DNA from: Marinobacter sp. MDS2
GTDB taxonomy: Bacteria; Pseudomonadota; Gammaproteobacteria; Pseudomonadales; Oleiphilaceae
Assembly (NCBI RefSeq): GCF_030718085.1
Contig: NZ_JAVAJF010000001.1
Location: forward strand, 1,736,001 to 1,800,000
Length of the DNA: 64,000 bases
Direction: 5' to 3'
A program made the translations under genes and the position numbers. The notes beneath the pieces are model-generated. The model was not told where the DNA came from, did not search any database, and worked only from the letters and a program-made list of their open reading frames with translations. Positions 18,234 to 27,524 of the stretch are shown here, piece after piece (positions within the stretch are counted from its first letter, which is position 1; each line of letters begins with the position of its first letter).

Positions 18234-18429
18234 GTGCTGGCACGGGGTAAGTGCTTCCGAAAACCGCTGCTAGTACTTCCATGTACGCTTGTCTCCGCCC
18301 CTCAGCGCTAATCGCTCCTGCGTCGCGCCGAGGGTCCTGGGCAGGCCATCCATGGCCAGCCCGTGAAGAGCTCACGCTCTTCACCCATGGCTCCGAACAT
18401 TTTCGGAAGCACTTACCCCGCACCAGCAC
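18234..18429 (+). repeat. Dispersed hairpin repeat, copy 1 (expanded core)
   Basis: Arms 18234-18263 and 18400-18429 pair at 28 of 30 positions (left arm begins GTGCTGGCACGGGGTAAG, inner end CTTCCGAAAA). The enclosed core (136 nt) begins CCGCTGCTAG and ends CCCATGGCTCCGAACA. Start and end match the shorter cores of copies 2-4, while about 75-80 extra bases in the middle contain GCCATCCATGG and a perfect nested hairpin (GTGAAGAG, 6-nt loop, CTCTTCAC). It fills the 319-base gap between the zinc-ribbon gene and the MerR gene. I see no protein-coding gene in the gap. Confidence 0.8.
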
Positions 18430-18446
18430 TCCGCTGACTTGGTCCG

Positions 18447-18464
18447 TGGATTCTCCTGAATCCA
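18447..18464. promoter_or_regulatory. Dyad upstream of merR-copA (possible MerR-family operator)
   Basis: TGGATTC-TCCT-GAATCCA is a perfect 18-bp dyad, 29-46 bases before the MerR start codon. A TTGGTC hexamer lies just upstream. MerR-family operators are dyads between widely spaced -35 and -10 elements, which fits, but no convincing -10 is seen at 19-20 bases. Confidence 0.45.
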
Positions 18465-18492
18465 GCTAGTCATTGTTCATTGGGTGCTGCCT

Positions 18493-18924
18493 ATGAAAGT
18501 CAAAGAACTCGCCACTGCTGCCGATGTCACTCCGGATACCGTTCGGTTTTATACCCGGGAAGGCTTGCTGCGGCCCAGTCGTAATCCGGACAACAATTAT
18601 CAATACTACGATGCCGAGGATCTGCGGCGATTGCGGTTTGCCCGGAAGGCTCGGCAGTTGGGTTTTTCGTTGCCGGAGATTCGGCAGATTTTAGGGCAGG
18701 CAGACGAGCACCACTCTCCGTGTCCGATGGTTCGGGATGTGTTCCAACATCGTTTGGCTGAGGTGGATCGAGAGATTGCCGATTTGCAGCAGTTGCGATC
18801 ACGGATGGTGTCGGCATTGTCCGCCTGGCAGGAGATGCCGGATGGTACGCCGGACGGGCAGACGATTTGTCGATTAATCGAGCATTGGGACGATCCCGCT
18901 ACTTGTTCGAAAAAGGAGCATTGA
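18493..18924 (+). CDS. MerR-family metal-responsive regulator
   Basis: A 143-residue MerR-type activator/repressor. The N-terminal helix-turn-helix and wing read MKVKELATAADVTPDTVRFYTREGLL and NNYQYYDAEDLRRLRFARKARQLGFSLPEIRQIL. They are followed by the dimerisation helix. Candidate metal ligands are Cys77 (SPCPMV), Cys126 (TICRL), His131 and Cys138. The neighbouring ATPase is a copper type, yet Cys77 is characteristic of divalent-metal sensors (ZntR, CadR, PbrR, MerR); CueR has Ser there. It starts the copper operon, three bases before copA. ATG 18493 is used because homology starts there. Confidence 0.85.
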   Translation: MKVKELATAADVTPDTVRFYTREGLLRPSRNPDNNYQYYDAEDLRRLRFARKARQLGFSLPEIRQILGQADEHHSPCPMVRDVFQHRLAEVDREIADLQQLRSRMVSALSAWQEMPDGTPDGQTICRLIEHWDDPATCSKKEH

Positions 18925-18927
18925 ACC

Positions 18928-21522
18928 ATGAGCGAAGCACCTGTTTTGAGTACGGCTCTGAGTATTTCCGGAGCGTCCTGTCAGGGCTGTGCGAAGAAGA
19001 TTCGTAACGCTCTGGAGCCGTTAACCGGGAACGCCGATCTGGTTGAAGTCGATCTGGAGGCGCAAACGGTGGCGCTGCCAGACAGTGTGGACAGGGCTGA
19101 GGCTGCACAAATTGTGACGGATACCGGGTATCCCGCAGAGCCGGTTGCAGCTGAGGAGCCCTCGTCGAGCTGTTGCGCGTCGAAGACGGATGATGCCACC
19201 AACAAGCACTCCGATCAGTCGCCGAGTGACATCCCGAAAGGGGATTCTCAGGTGACATCGGTCGAGAGATCCAGCGAGAGTCAGGTGCACTTGGCAGTGA
19301 CCGGCGCGACTTGTGCTTCCTGCGTGAACACCATCGAGAAGGCGCTGTTGTCGGTACCGGGGGTTTCTCACGCCCATATGAACCTGGCGGATAATACTGC
19401 AACCGCCACCGGTGCCGCGGAGTCTGCCCGTCTGATTCAGGCCATTGAGAGCGCGGGTTACGGAGCCCGCGAGATCGAGGACGAAGACGCCGCCGACGAT
19501 CGCAAGCAAGAGGAAGACAAGAAGCAGTACAGAGTCCTGCTGGTCAAGATGGCCATCAGTTTAGGACTGGGCATTGCCTTGATGATTTGGGGCATGGGCT
19601 TTGGCTCGATGACGGTATCGAGCGAGAACCAGATCACCTGGCTCAATCTCGGCATTCTCACCTTGGGCGTGATGATTGCGACCGGGGGGCATTTTTACGC
19701 CGGAGCCTGGAAGGCGTTCAAGCATCACAACGCCAATATGGATACGTTGATTGCCCTCGGCACCGGCACTGCGTGGCTGTATTCGATCGTGGTGGTGAGT
19801 ATTCCCGAGGCGCTGCCCGAAATGGCGCGGCATGTGTATTTTGAAGCATCGGCGATGATCATTGGTTTGATTAACCTCGGGCAAGCGCTGGAGCTGCGCG
19901 CCAAGGGCAAAACCTCGGAAGCGGTGCGGCGGCTGCTGGATCTGCGAGCGAAAACCGCTCGGGTGATTCGGGACGGCGAAGAGCAGGACGTTCCTGTGGA
20001 AGACGTTCAGCAAGGTGACCGCATTCGGGTTCGGCCCGGTGAGAAGTTGCCGGTGGACGGCGTGATTGTGGAAGGCTCCACGCGTATCGATGAAAGCATG
20101 CTCACCGGTGAGCCCATGCCTGTGAACAAAGCCGACGGTGATCAAGTCTCCGCCGGCACGCTGAACACTCACGGGTCGATTATTTACGAAGCCACCCGGG
20201 TGGGCAGTGAAACCGCGCTGGCGCAGATCATCAAGTTGGTGAAGAAGGCTCAGGGGTCGAAACCGGCCATTGGTCGGCTGGCCGACAAGATTTCTGCGGT
20301 GTTCGTACCTTCGGTCATGCTGATCGCGGTGGCAGCGGCACTGGTCTGGTACAACGTCGGGCCGGAACCGGCAGTGGTGCATATGATGGTGGCGGCCACC
20401 ACGGTGCTGATCATCGCCTGCCCTTGTGCGCTCGGCCTGGCAACGCCGATGTCTGTCATGGTCGGCGTTGGCAAAGCTGCTGAATACGGCATTCTGATTC
20501 GTCAGGGGGATGCCCTGCAGACTGCCGGCAAGATTGATCTGGTGATTCTGGATAAAACCGGCACCATCACTGAAGGTCATCCTGCGGTGACACGGGTTCA
20601 TGCACTTGATGGCGATGAGAATAGGCTGCTGGCGTTGGCCGCCGGGCTGGAGCGGCATTCGGAACACCCCTTGGCGGAGGCCATTGTGGCCAAAGCCAAA
20701 GACGAAGGCGTTTCCCCCGAAACGGTATCCGGCTTCGAGGCTTTGAACGGCAAAGGCGTCCTCGGGCAAGCCAATGGCCAACCCCTGCGCTTGGGTAACC
20801 GCCGCTGGCTGGAAGCCGAGGGGCTGGCCGTTGATAGTTTGTCCGAAGCCGCCAAAGGTATTACCGATGAGGCCGGAACCCCGCTTTATTTGGCGCTTGG
20901 CAATGAATTAATCGGTGTGATCGGAGTTGCCGATGCCATCAAACCGGATTCCAAAGCGGCCATTGAACGCCTGCACGACTCCGGCATCAAAGTCATGATG
21001 GTGACCGGCGATATCGAGGCCACAGCCCGCGCCATATCTGACGCCGCCGGCATTGACGATTTCCGCGCCGAGGTGCTGCCGGAAGACAAAGCCGATGTGG
21101 TGAACGAGATGCGCAAACAAGGCTATACCGTGGCCATGGTTGGCGACGGTATCAACGACGCACCGGCACTGGCCGCTTCCGATGTCGGTTTTGCCATCGG
21201 CACCGGCACCGACGTGGCCATCGAAAGCGCTTCAATCACACTGATGCGGGGTTCGCTACACGGCGTTCCGGATGCCATCGAGATTTCTCAGGCCACGGTC
21301 ACCAATATCCGGCAGAACCTGTTTGGCGCCTTTGTCTACAACACCCTGGGCATTCCGGTCGCAGCCGGCCTGCTGTATCCGATCTGGGGCGTTCTGATGA
21401 GCCCCATTCTGGCGGGTGCCGCCATGTCGTTGTCGTCCGTGACCGTCGTGTCCAACGCCAACCGTTTGCGTTTGTTCAAAACCAGTCAGAAATCCGTTCA
21501 ACACAAGGAGCCGAACTCATGA
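18928..21522 (+). CDS. copA: Copper-exporting P1B-type ATPase CopA
   Basis: An 864-residue inner-membrane Cu(I) exporter. Two N-terminal heavy-metal domains are seen: GASCQGC (about residues 12-18) and GATCASC (about 127-133), with a Ser/Lys/Asp-rich linker holding an extra CC. Later motifs are TGEPMP, the membrane CPC ([12 protein letters not shown]), phosphorylation site [18 protein letters not shown] and [16 protein letters not shown]. Cu(I)-type signatures in the last helices (FVYNTLG and [16 protein letters not shown]) place it in the P1B-1 group. It is three bases after the MerR gene and overlaps the next small gene by four bases. Confidence 0.94.
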   Translation: MSEAPVLSTALSISGASCQGCAKKIRNALEPLTGNADLVEVDLEAQTVALPDSVDRAEAAQIVTDTGYPAEPVAAEEPSSSCCASKTDDATNKHSDQSPSDIPKGDSQVTSVERSSESQVHLAVTGATCASCVNTIEKALLSVPGVSHAHMNLADNTATATGAAESARLIQAIESAGYGAREIEDEDAADDRKQEEDKKQYRVLLVKMAISLGLGIALMIWGMGFGSMTVSSENQITWLNLGILTLGVMIATGGHFYAGAWKAFKHHNANMDTLIALGTGTAWLYSIVVVSIPEALPEMARHVYFEASAMIIGLINLGQALELRAKGKTSEAVRRLLDLRAKTARVIRDGEEQDVPVEDVQQGDRIRVRPGEKLPVDGVIVEGSTRIDESMLTGEPMPVNKADGDQVSAGTLNTHGSIIYEATRVGSETALAQIIKLVKKAQGSKPAIGRLADKISAVFVPSVMLIAVAAALVWYNVGPEPAVVHMMVAATTVLIIACPCALGLATPMSVMVGVGKAAEYGILIRQGDALQTAGKIDLVILDKTGTITEGHPAVTRVHALDGDENRLLALAAGLERHSEHPLAEAIVAKAKDEGVSPETVSGFEALNGKGVLGQANGQPLRLGNRRWLEAEGLAVDSLSEAAKGITDEAGTPLYLALGNELIGVIGVADAIKPDSKAAIERLHDSGIKVMMVTGDIEATARAISDAAGIDDFRAEVLPEDKADVVNEMRKQGYTVAMVGDGINDAPALAASDVGFAIGTGTDVAIESASITLMRGSLHGVPDAIEISQATVTNIRQNLFGAFVYNTLGIPVAAGLLYPIWGVLMSPILAGAAMSLSSVTVVSNANRLRLFKTSQKSVQHKEPNS

Positions 21523-21632
21523 CGACTTTTCTGGTCAATATCAGCGGTCTTGCGCTCATGGCCGCCATTGTGTGGTGGTTCTGGCTTTCCGGTTCAGATA
21601 AAGAATCTACTGATAACCCACATCACCACTGA
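21519..21632 (+). CDS. 37-residue single-helix membrane peptide with His tail, copper operon
   Basis: A very short gene starting in an ATGA overlap with the copA stop. The product begins [25 protein letters not shown], one clear membrane helix, then a charged segment and a terminal NPHHH. The translational coupling, a Shine-Dalgarno-like AAGGAG 9 bases upstream and the ten-base gap to the DUF411 gene argue that it is real. The His tail and the location suggest a metal-related accessory to CopA, comparable in size to CcoS-like or CydX-like small proteins, but I recognise no named family. Confidence 0.65.
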   Translation: MTTFLVNISGLALMAAIVWWFWLSGSDKESTDNPHHH

Positions 21633-21641
21633 GGTAACACT

Positions 21642-22091
21642 ATGAAAAAGCACTCTCTGGCCCTTGGCTTTATGGCGGCGCTCGGATTCTCGACCGCTGT
21701 CCTTGCCGGTGGCGCAGCGCCCAGCATTCATGTTTACAAGTCGCCCACCTGTGGCTGCTGCGGTGATTGGATCGATCATCTCGAGGAAAACGGGTTTGAG
21801 GTGACCGCCACCAACAGCAACGACATGGGCCGAATTAAAGCCGAAGCCGGTTTGATCCCGGGTTTAGGCAGCTGCCACACCGCCATCGTCAACGATTACG
21901 TGATTGAAGGCCACGTCCCGGCCGATGACATCAAGCGTTTGCTCAGCGAAGCTCCCAAGGCCACCGGATTGAGCGTTCCGGGCATGCCGGCGGGCTCCCC
22001 CGGGATGGAAATGGGTGATCGAAAAGACCACTACAAAGTGATCCTATTCAACGAACAAGGCCAAACCCGGGTGTTTGCTGAACACAACTAA
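21642..22091 (+). CDS. DUF411 periplasmic copper-resistance-associated protein (CopG-like)
   Basis: A 149-residue exported protein with a signal peptide (MKKHSLALGFMAALGFSTAVLAGG). The DUF411 core contains a cysteine motif, SPTCGCCGDWIDHLEENGF, then GLGSCHTAIVNDYVIEGHVPADDIKRLL and a Met-rich PGMPAGSPGMEMGD segment suited to copper binding. Such proteins are usually found in copper and silver resistance loci, where CopG has been implicated in periplasmic copper handling. It is the last gene before a strong hairpin terminator. Confidence 0.87.
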   Translation: MKKHSLALGFMAALGFSTAVLAGGAAPSIHVYKSPTCGCCGDWIDHLEENGFEVTATNSNDMGRIKAEAGLIPGLGSCHTAIVNDYVIEGHVPADDIKRLLSEAPKATGLSVPGMPAGSPGMEMGDRKDHYKVILFNEQGQTRVFAEHN

Positions 22092-22105
22092 CTGCCCGGT
22101 TACTG

Positions 22106-22131
22106 CGGCTGAGGCCATTGCGCCTCAGCCG
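22106..22131 (+). terminator. Terminator of the copper operon
   Basis: CGGCTGAGGC and GCCTCAGCCG form a perfect 10-bp stem with a six-base loop, 15 bases after the DUF411 stop, followed by a short T-containing tail (ACCGTTTCTTAG). Confidence 0.7.
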
Positions 22132-22231
22132 ACCGTTTCTTAGACGAAAGCCCCGCCGACAAATCTGACTCACACTGACAGAACCGTTATACTTCGCAGC
22201 ATCATTCATTTTAAGCCCAGGTTACTACTTC

Positions 22232-24217
22232 ATGCTCAATGCCGACGCTCTCAATCAGTTGCGCCAGCTGAAAACCGATATCAAAGAAAACAAGGTGGTC
22301 TTCCCCGGTACGGTCAAGTCCACCAACGGGCGTTTCGGGTTCGTCGCCCTCGATGAAGGCCGGGATGTGTTCCTGCCCCCCGAGGAAATGCAGAAAGTAC
22401 TACCGGGCGATCGGGTCAACGTTGTTGAGCAGGAAGCCGACAAAGGCAAAACCCAAGGTGTTATCGACGAGCTTCTCGAATCCAACCTGAGCACCTTTGT
22501 GGGCCGCTATCTGGTCAAAGGCAAAGGCCACTTCGTAGCCCCCGAAACCCCGGGCATCAATCGCTGGATTTTCATTCCGCCAAAAGAGCGCATGGGCGCA
22601 GAACCCGACGATTTCGTGTATTGCCAGATCCATCGCCATCCGATCAAAGACGGCAAAGGTCAGGCGAAGGTTTTGCGTATCATCGGTAAAGCGGGCGAGC
22701 CGGGTATTGAACGTGCCTTCACCCTTGCCAACTTCGATCTCGCCGACTCATGGCCCGAGAATGTACAGCAACAGGCCGACAAGCTGTCAGAAGAAAGCAT
22801 CACCGCCGCTGCCGATAACCGGGAAGACCGCACCGCCGAGCCCTATGTCACCATCGACAGCCCGGGCACACAGGACATGGACGATGCGCTCAAGGCAACG
22901 CCGAACGCCACTGGCTGGACTCTCTCGATCGCCATTGCCGACCCCTCGGCCTTGATCGAACCGAACAGCCCGGCCGAGCAGGAAGCCTTCCATCGCGCCA
23001 CCGCGATCTATTTCCCCGGTGAGCCCTTGCCCATGCTGCCAGACAGCATCAGCACACGCTTGTGCTCGCTGATGCCGGATGTTCCGCGTCTGGCTCTGGT
23101 GTGTGATCTGCAAGTAAACAACGATGGCAGCCTTGGTGAATACAGTTTTCATCAAGCGGTCATTCGATCCAAAGGCAAACTCAGCTATGAACTGGTTGCC
23201 CACCTGATCGAAGGCCGGGAAGACGATGAAATCAACGCGCTGCCGGACGATGTCAGCAACAGTTTGGATCAACTGCATCAGGTCGCCACAGCCCTTCGCA
23301 AATGGCGTTCAGAGCACGCACTGCTGAGCAGCGATCGACCGGAATTCCGCCTGCGCCTGGATGAAAACCGTCGCATTCGCCTGATTGAGCCGTCCGTGCA
23401 GAACGAAGCCCACCGTTTGGTGGAAGAGTGCATGGTGGCCGCCAACCGCTGTGCCGCTGACTTCCTGAGCCAGCAAGGCAAAGGGTTGTTTATTCAGCAT
23501 CCCGGATTGCGTGACGACCGGGCCGACAACATCCGGAAACTGCTGGATGGGTATGCACCGCATCTGGCCGATATCGATGCCAGTAGTGCCGACGGTTTCA
23601 AAACCTTGATGAAAGAATGCGAGCAGCTGGACGCAGAAGTACCGGTGAAATCCATTTTGTCTCGCCAGCTGGCCCGCGCTGAACTCAGCGAAGCGCCTGC
23701 GCCGCACCAAGGTATGGGGCTGGCCGCTTACACCACCTTCACCTCACCGCTGCGCAAGTTCTCGGATTACTACGTGCACCGGCTGATCAAAGCGGCTTTG
23801 TGGGATGCGCCCATCACCGCGCTGAACAAAGACCAGCTGGAAACCCTGCAAGCCACCCAGTTCAAGGCACGCCAAGCGGCCAACTCACTGGAAACCTGGC
23901 TGAAAGCCGACTTTGCCAAGACGCTCACGGATGAACCCCTGGAAGGCACCATCAGCCGCACCGTACCGGCTGGTTTCTTCGTACGTCTGGATTGCAACGG
24001 TCTGGAAGGCTTTGTCAGCTGCCGGGACCTGGAAGGAAAGTTCGGTTTTGACCCGATCACCTTGCGCCTGGTGCATAACAAGAACGGTCGTATCTTCCAG
24101 CTCGAGCAGCGGGTAACCGTCAGTTTTGCTGGTGTGGACGATGAGCGGCGGCAGATTAACTTCAAGCTGGTCAAGGCCGAGGAAATCGCCACCGGCCAAA
24201 ACAACGAGGGCGGTTAA
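22232..24217 (+). CDS. rnb: Exoribonuclease II
   Basis: A 661-residue 3'-to-5' exoribonuclease of the RNB family (E. coli RNase II is 644). N-terminal cold-shock-like domains (GTVKSTNGRFGFVALDEGRDVFLPPEEM) precede the RNB catalytic domain with VTIDSPGTQDMDDAL, which carries the metal-binding aspartates, and HQGMGLAAYTTFTSPLRKFSDYYVHRLI. A C-terminal S1 domain (GTISRTVPAGFFVRLDCNGLEGFVS) follows. It degrades single-stranded RNA to nucleoside monophosphates. Length and order match RNase II better than RNase R, which has a longer basic C-terminus. It appears monocistronic. Confidence 0.9.
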   Translation: MLNADALNQLRQLKTDIKENKVVFPGTVKSTNGRFGFVALDEGRDVFLPPEEMQKVLPGDRVNVVEQEADKGKTQGVIDELLESNLSTFVGRYLVKGKGHFVAPETPGINRWIFIPPKERMGAEPDDFVYCQIHRHPIKDGKGQAKVLRIIGKAGEPGIERAFTLANFDLADSWPENVQQQADKLSEESITAAADNREDRTAEPYVTIDSPGTQDMDDALKATPNATGWTLSIAIADPSALIEPNSPAEQEAFHRATAIYFPGEPLPMLPDSISTRLCSLMPDVPRLALVCDLQVNNDGSLGEYSFHQAVIRSKGKLSYELVAHLIEGREDDEINALPDDVSNSLDQLHQVATALRKWRSEHALLSSDRPEFRLRLDENRRIRLIEPSVQNEAHRLVEECMVAANRCAADFLSQQGKGLFIQHPGLRDDRADNIRKLLDGYAPHLADIDASSADGFKTLMKECEQLDAEVPVKSILSRQLARAELSEAPAPHQGMGLAAYTTFTSPLRKFSDYYVHRLIKAALWDAPITALNKDQLETLQATQFKARQAANSLETWLKADFAKTLTDEPLEGTISRTVPAGFFVRLDCNGLEGFVSCRDLEGKFGFDPITLRLVHNKNGRIFQLEQRVTVSFAGVDDERRQINFKLVKAEEIATGQNNEGG

Positions 24218-24225
24218 TACCGCCC
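24208..24225. terminator. Hairpin at the convergent ends of rnb and the acyltransferase gene
   Basis: GGGCGGT-TAAT-ACCGCCC is a perfect 7-bp stem whose loop contains the rnb stop codon. There is no long T-run on either side, so its efficiency as a terminator is uncertain. Confidence 0.4.
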
Positions 24226-24229
24226 CGGC

Positions 24230-25123
24230 TTACTTCTCAAGCATTTGGGTCAGGCGGGCATCCTTTGCCTGCCAGACCTCACCCAACCAGCTCTTCATAT
24301 TCTGACGGTGCTCGGCATCGTTGGTGTAATCGCGCCCGTTCAGATGCTCCGGAATATTCTGGGTTCGTATGTCCATCCGGATTGCAGGCACCTTGCCGCA
24401 CAGAAAATCCCAGAAGCTTGGCGCGCCATTCGGGTAGGCGATGGTGACGTCCACCAGCGTCTCGATGGAATCACCCATCGCATCCAGTACAAATGCGGCG
24501 CCGCCCGCCTTCGGGGTTAGCAGGTGCTGATAGGGTGAATTCTGTTTGTCGTGCTTGGCCTTGGTAAAACGGGTACCTTCCACAAAATTCATCACGCTGA
24601 CCGGGGTGTAGCGGAATTTCTCACAGGCCTTTCGGGTGGCCTTCAAATCCTCACCGCGCTTTTCAGGATGCTTGATCAGATATTCTCGCGTGTAACGCTT
24701 CATAAACGGGAAATCGAGCCCCCACCAAGCCAAGCCTATCACCGGCACCCAGATCAGCTGCTGTTTCAGGAAAAACTTCAGAAACGGTGCCCGACGATTA
24801 AACACGCGCTGCATAGCGAAAATATCCACCCAGCTCTGATGGTTACTGAGCACCAGATACCAGCTTTCCCGCTTCAGGTTGTCGGCACCCACTACCTGCC
24901 AATCCGTGCGCTGTGTCAGTTTCATCCAGCCGGTGTTACACGCCACCCAGGATTCGGAAATCCAGATGATCAGCCTGGTGCAAAGCACGCGGAAGCCTTT
25001 GTGGGGAATCACAAGCTTAAGCAGGGCCGGGATATACAGCAGCACACACCAAAAAACCGTATTGATGGCTAGCAGAATGGAGTTGATGACACCGATAATG
25101 GGAGCAGGCAGAAAACTGAGCAT
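24230..25123 (-). CDS. 1-acylglycerol-3-phosphate acyltransferase family protein (YihG-like)
   Basis: A 297-residue membrane-associated PlsC-family acyltransferase. An N-terminal hydrophobic region (residues about 5-35) precedes the catalytic NHQSWVDI motif (HX4D) and the substrate-binding block FVEGTRFT. The sequence KHDKQNSPYQHLLTPKAGG is characteristic of the YihG branch. It would transfer an acyl chain to lysophosphatidic acid or another lysolipid. ATG 25123 is supported by AGGA at five bases; a longer frame upstream has no good signal. It converges with rnb. Confidence 0.87.
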   Translation of the reverse strand: MLSFLPAPIIGVINSILLAINTVFWCVLLYIPALLKLVIPHKGFRVLCTRLIIWISESWVACNTGWMKLTQRTDWQVVGADNLKRESWYLVLSNHQSWVDIFAMQRVFNRRAPFLKFFLKQQLIWVPVIGLAWWGLDFPFMKRYTREYLIKHPEKRGEDLKATRKACEKFRYTPVSVMNFVEGTRFTKAKHDKQNSPYQHLLTPKAGGAAFVLDAMGDSIETLVDVTIAYPNGAPSFWDFLCGKVPAIRMDIRTQNIPEHLNGRDYTNDAEHRQNMKSWLGEVWQAKDARLTQMLEK

Positions 25124-25304
25124 GGTGATCCTGTTTTGATTATTGTCGCCAAAAGAGGCGCCATCATAGCAATCGTAAGCGGCCTTGGGCAGTGGCCGAA
25201 CGTGGCCCTTTCGCCGGCACATAATGACAATTTCGCCATGGACTGAATATGGATTCAACCTTACGCTTGGCGCATTCTGACTCTAGCGCCCTACGGAAAC
25301 ACCT

Positions 25305-26456
25305 ATGCTTAAGCCACTAAAGCGTGCCCTCAACACAGCATCCGACCTATCAAATAAAAGCTTGCACTACGCGGGCAACGCCTTCGATCGCGTTTTTAAA
25401 GCAGCCAGTCTGGTACAGGCCGGGCAAACACCGTTCGAAACCCTGCACACCAACGGGCTCGTCAGCCTGCGTTACTACCCGCCACTTGAAGACGAGCTGG
25501 TTGAGATTGACGGTATATTCATTCCCGTCGAACGCAACGCGCACAAAACCCCCATTGTGATCATTCCACCTTTAGCGGTGAACATGCTGATCTACGATCT
25601 GTTTCCTAACCGCAGCCTGGTCCGCTTTCTTCGAGCCAAAGGCTTTGAGGTTTATTTGATCGACTGGGGTATTCCCCAACGGGAGCATACCCACTACAAC
25701 CTTCATACTTATGTTGCAGAGTTACTGCCCGAATACCTGAACCGCGTGCGCGAACACAGCGGCGAGCAAGAACTGTCGCTGCACGGCTGGAGCATGGGTG
25801 GCATGTTTACCATGTTCTACTCTGCGCTCAGCCGGGATCAGCACATTCGCAACGCCATCGTTGTTGGCCTGCCCATCGACAGCCACGCATCTGGCGTTCT
25901 CGGCATGATGTACCAGCGGCTGGCTGAGATATCCGGGGCGGTGTACCGGCGCACCGGTTTCCACATCCATAAAGTAAAACCGCACTGGTTCCACACCCCG
26001 GGCTGGGCCAACACCCTCGGTTTCAAATTGACCAATCCGATTGGCAGCGCCATGGGCTACTGGGAGTTGCTGGTACGCTTGGGAGACCGGGAGTTTGTCA
26101 CCAACCACGCCACCACCTCGGCATTCCTCGACAAAATGGTCGCGTACCCGGGCGGCGTTGTTCAGGACACTCTGGTTCGGGTCTGGGTTGATAACCAGTT
26201 GGCAAAAGGGCAAATCCAGATTGGCGACGACTTTGCGCGTTTAGAGAACGTCAACGCCAATCTACTGGCCATCGCCGGGGAAACCGACACCCTGGCAACA
26301 CCCGGCGCAGCCAAGCGCATCATGGACCACGTCAGCTCTGTGGATAAAACCTTCCAAGTCGCGCCCGGCGGGCACATGGGCATTCTCGCAGGCAGCAAAG
26401 CTCCGAAAGCCAGCTGGCTGGCTTTGGCAGATTGGTTGGCCGCCCGTTCCAACTAA
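25305..26456 (+). CDS. PhaC-like alpha/beta hydrolase with serine nucleophile
   Basis: A 383-residue protein related to class III polyhydroxyalkanoate synthases: VIIPPLAVNMLIYDLFPNRSLVRFLRAKGFEVYLIDWGIP is close to the PhaC core, and ETDTLATP plus GGHMGILAG supply the Asp and His. The nucleophile elbow reads GWSMGG, that is serine, where PHA synthases have GxCxG with cysteine. This favours an esterase, thioesterase or depolymerase over a polymerase. No phaE, phaB or phasin gene lies nearby. It is transcribed away from the acyltransferase gene and followed by a LysR regulator. Confidence 0.8.
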   Translation: MLKPLKRALNTASDLSNKSLHYAGNAFDRVFKAASLVQAGQTPFETLHTNGLVSLRYYPPLEDELVEIDGIFIPVERNAHKTPIVIIPPLAVNMLIYDLFPNRSLVRFLRAKGFEVYLIDWGIPQREHTHYNLHTYVAELLPEYLNRVREHSGEQELSLHGWSMGGMFTMFYSALSRDQHIRNAIVVGLPIDSHASGVLGMMYQRLAEISGAVYRRTGFHIHKVKPHWFHTPGWANTLGFKLTNPIGSAMGYWELLVRLGDREFVTNHATTSAFLDKMVAYPGGVVQDTLVRVWVDNQLAKGQIQIGDDFARLENVNANLLAIAGETDTLATPGAAKRIMDHVSSVDKTFQVAPGGHMGILAGSKAPKASWLALADWLAARSN

Positions 26457-26524
26457 CGCCTTGAAGCTGCTTCCCATGAGGGTGTGCCGTGACAAAACGG
26501 GCACCCTCACCTAAACTCCGACCG

Positions 26525-27436
26525 ATGAAATCCGTTGATATATTAAATCTCGATCTTCGATCGCTGGCGACCTTCATTGCCGTACTGGACGAAAGCAGCG
26601 TATCCCGCGCGGCTGTTCGCTTAGGCGTCAGCCAGTCGGCGGTCAGCCACACCCTCGACCGCCTGCGCTTAGCCTTCGGCGACCCGCTGTTTGTGAAATC
26701 AGGGCGAGGCATTGTGCCCACCGAATACGCGTTGCGTACCGGGCCTCACATTCGCCATCTGCTGGACGACCTCCGCACCCTGCCCTCGGGCCCACCGTTT
26801 GATCCGGCCACTGCTGAATTCACCTTCACCATTGCCGCCAACGACTACCAGCGGGATTTGCTACTGCCCGGCTTGGTGAAGATCCTGCGCGAACAGGCAC
26901 CGGGCATTCATTTGCAGGTGATACCTTCAGGTATTCCCAACCCCGACATGCTCAGAAAGGAAGCCTGCGACCTGGTGATCAGCCCCCACGCACCCGAGGC
27001 CACCGACATCATGCAACGGGGCTTGATGGCCGATCGCATTGTGGTGTTCTACGACCCGAACATGCGCGAAGCACCTGTCGGCATGGACGATTACATGAAG
27101 GCCGACCACATCACTGTACTGTTCTCGGCCGGTGAAAAGCCTGGCCTGGACAGCACTCTGGATACCCGCGGGGTTCAGCGCCGAAGCATGGTAACCGTGT
27201 CTAATTTCTCTGGCCTGCCCGAGCTGTTAAGAGGCACCAGCATGCTGGCCTCCGCCCCCGAGCGCATGAGCAGCCAGCTGATGCGCGACTTCGCCTACGT
27301 GCCGCTGCCGTTCGAATACAACCCCTTCACCCTGCTGATGCTCTGGCACCGCCGCCACCAAACCGACCCCGCCCACCGCTGGGTTCGCAACCAGCTGAAC
27401 TCCGTCGCAGCCACCATGAATGGGCTGAACAATTAA
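26525..27436 (+). CDS. LysR-family transcriptional regulator
   Basis: LysR-type regulator of about 303 residues. The N-terminal winged helix reads LRSLATFIAVLDESSVSRAAVRLGVSQSAVSHTLDRLRLAFGDPLFVKSGRGIVPT. It is followed by a two-lobed effector domain of the NodD/PcpR-like subgroup (FTFTIAANDYQRDLLLPGLV). The target cannot be told: it is not divergent from a neighbour, and both the PhaC-like gene before it and the MFS gene after it are candidates. ATG 26525 matches family length; GTG 26489 has a better Shine-Dalgarno sequence (GAGGG) and would add 12 residues. Confidence 0.87.
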   Translation: MKSVDILNLDLRSLATFIAVLDESSVSRAAVRLGVSQSAVSHTLDRLRLAFGDPLFVKSGRGIVPTEYALRTGPHIRHLLDDLRTLPSGPPFDPATAEFTFTIAANDYQRDLLLPGLVKILREQAPGIHLQVIPSGIPNPDMLRKEACDLVISPHAPEATDIMQRGLMADRIVVFYDPNMREAPVGMDDYMKADHITVLFSAGEKPGLDSTLDTRGVQRRSMVTVSNFSGLPELLRGTSMLASAPERMSSQLMRDFAYVPLPFEYNPFTLLMLWHRRHQTDPAHRWVRNQLNSVAATMNGLNN

Positions 27437-27524
27437 TCAATCAATTTCATTCATGTATTGCATGAGAGCTCGGGCTGTTATTTTTGCGGGCATATCGTCC
27501 TAGACTTCCACTTCGCAATAGGTC

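Noticed and set aside
18103..18429. Open frame on the minus strand through repeat copy 1 as a gene
   Set aside because: It overlaps the zinc-ribbon gene and the repeat arms, has no recognisable domain and no start signal.
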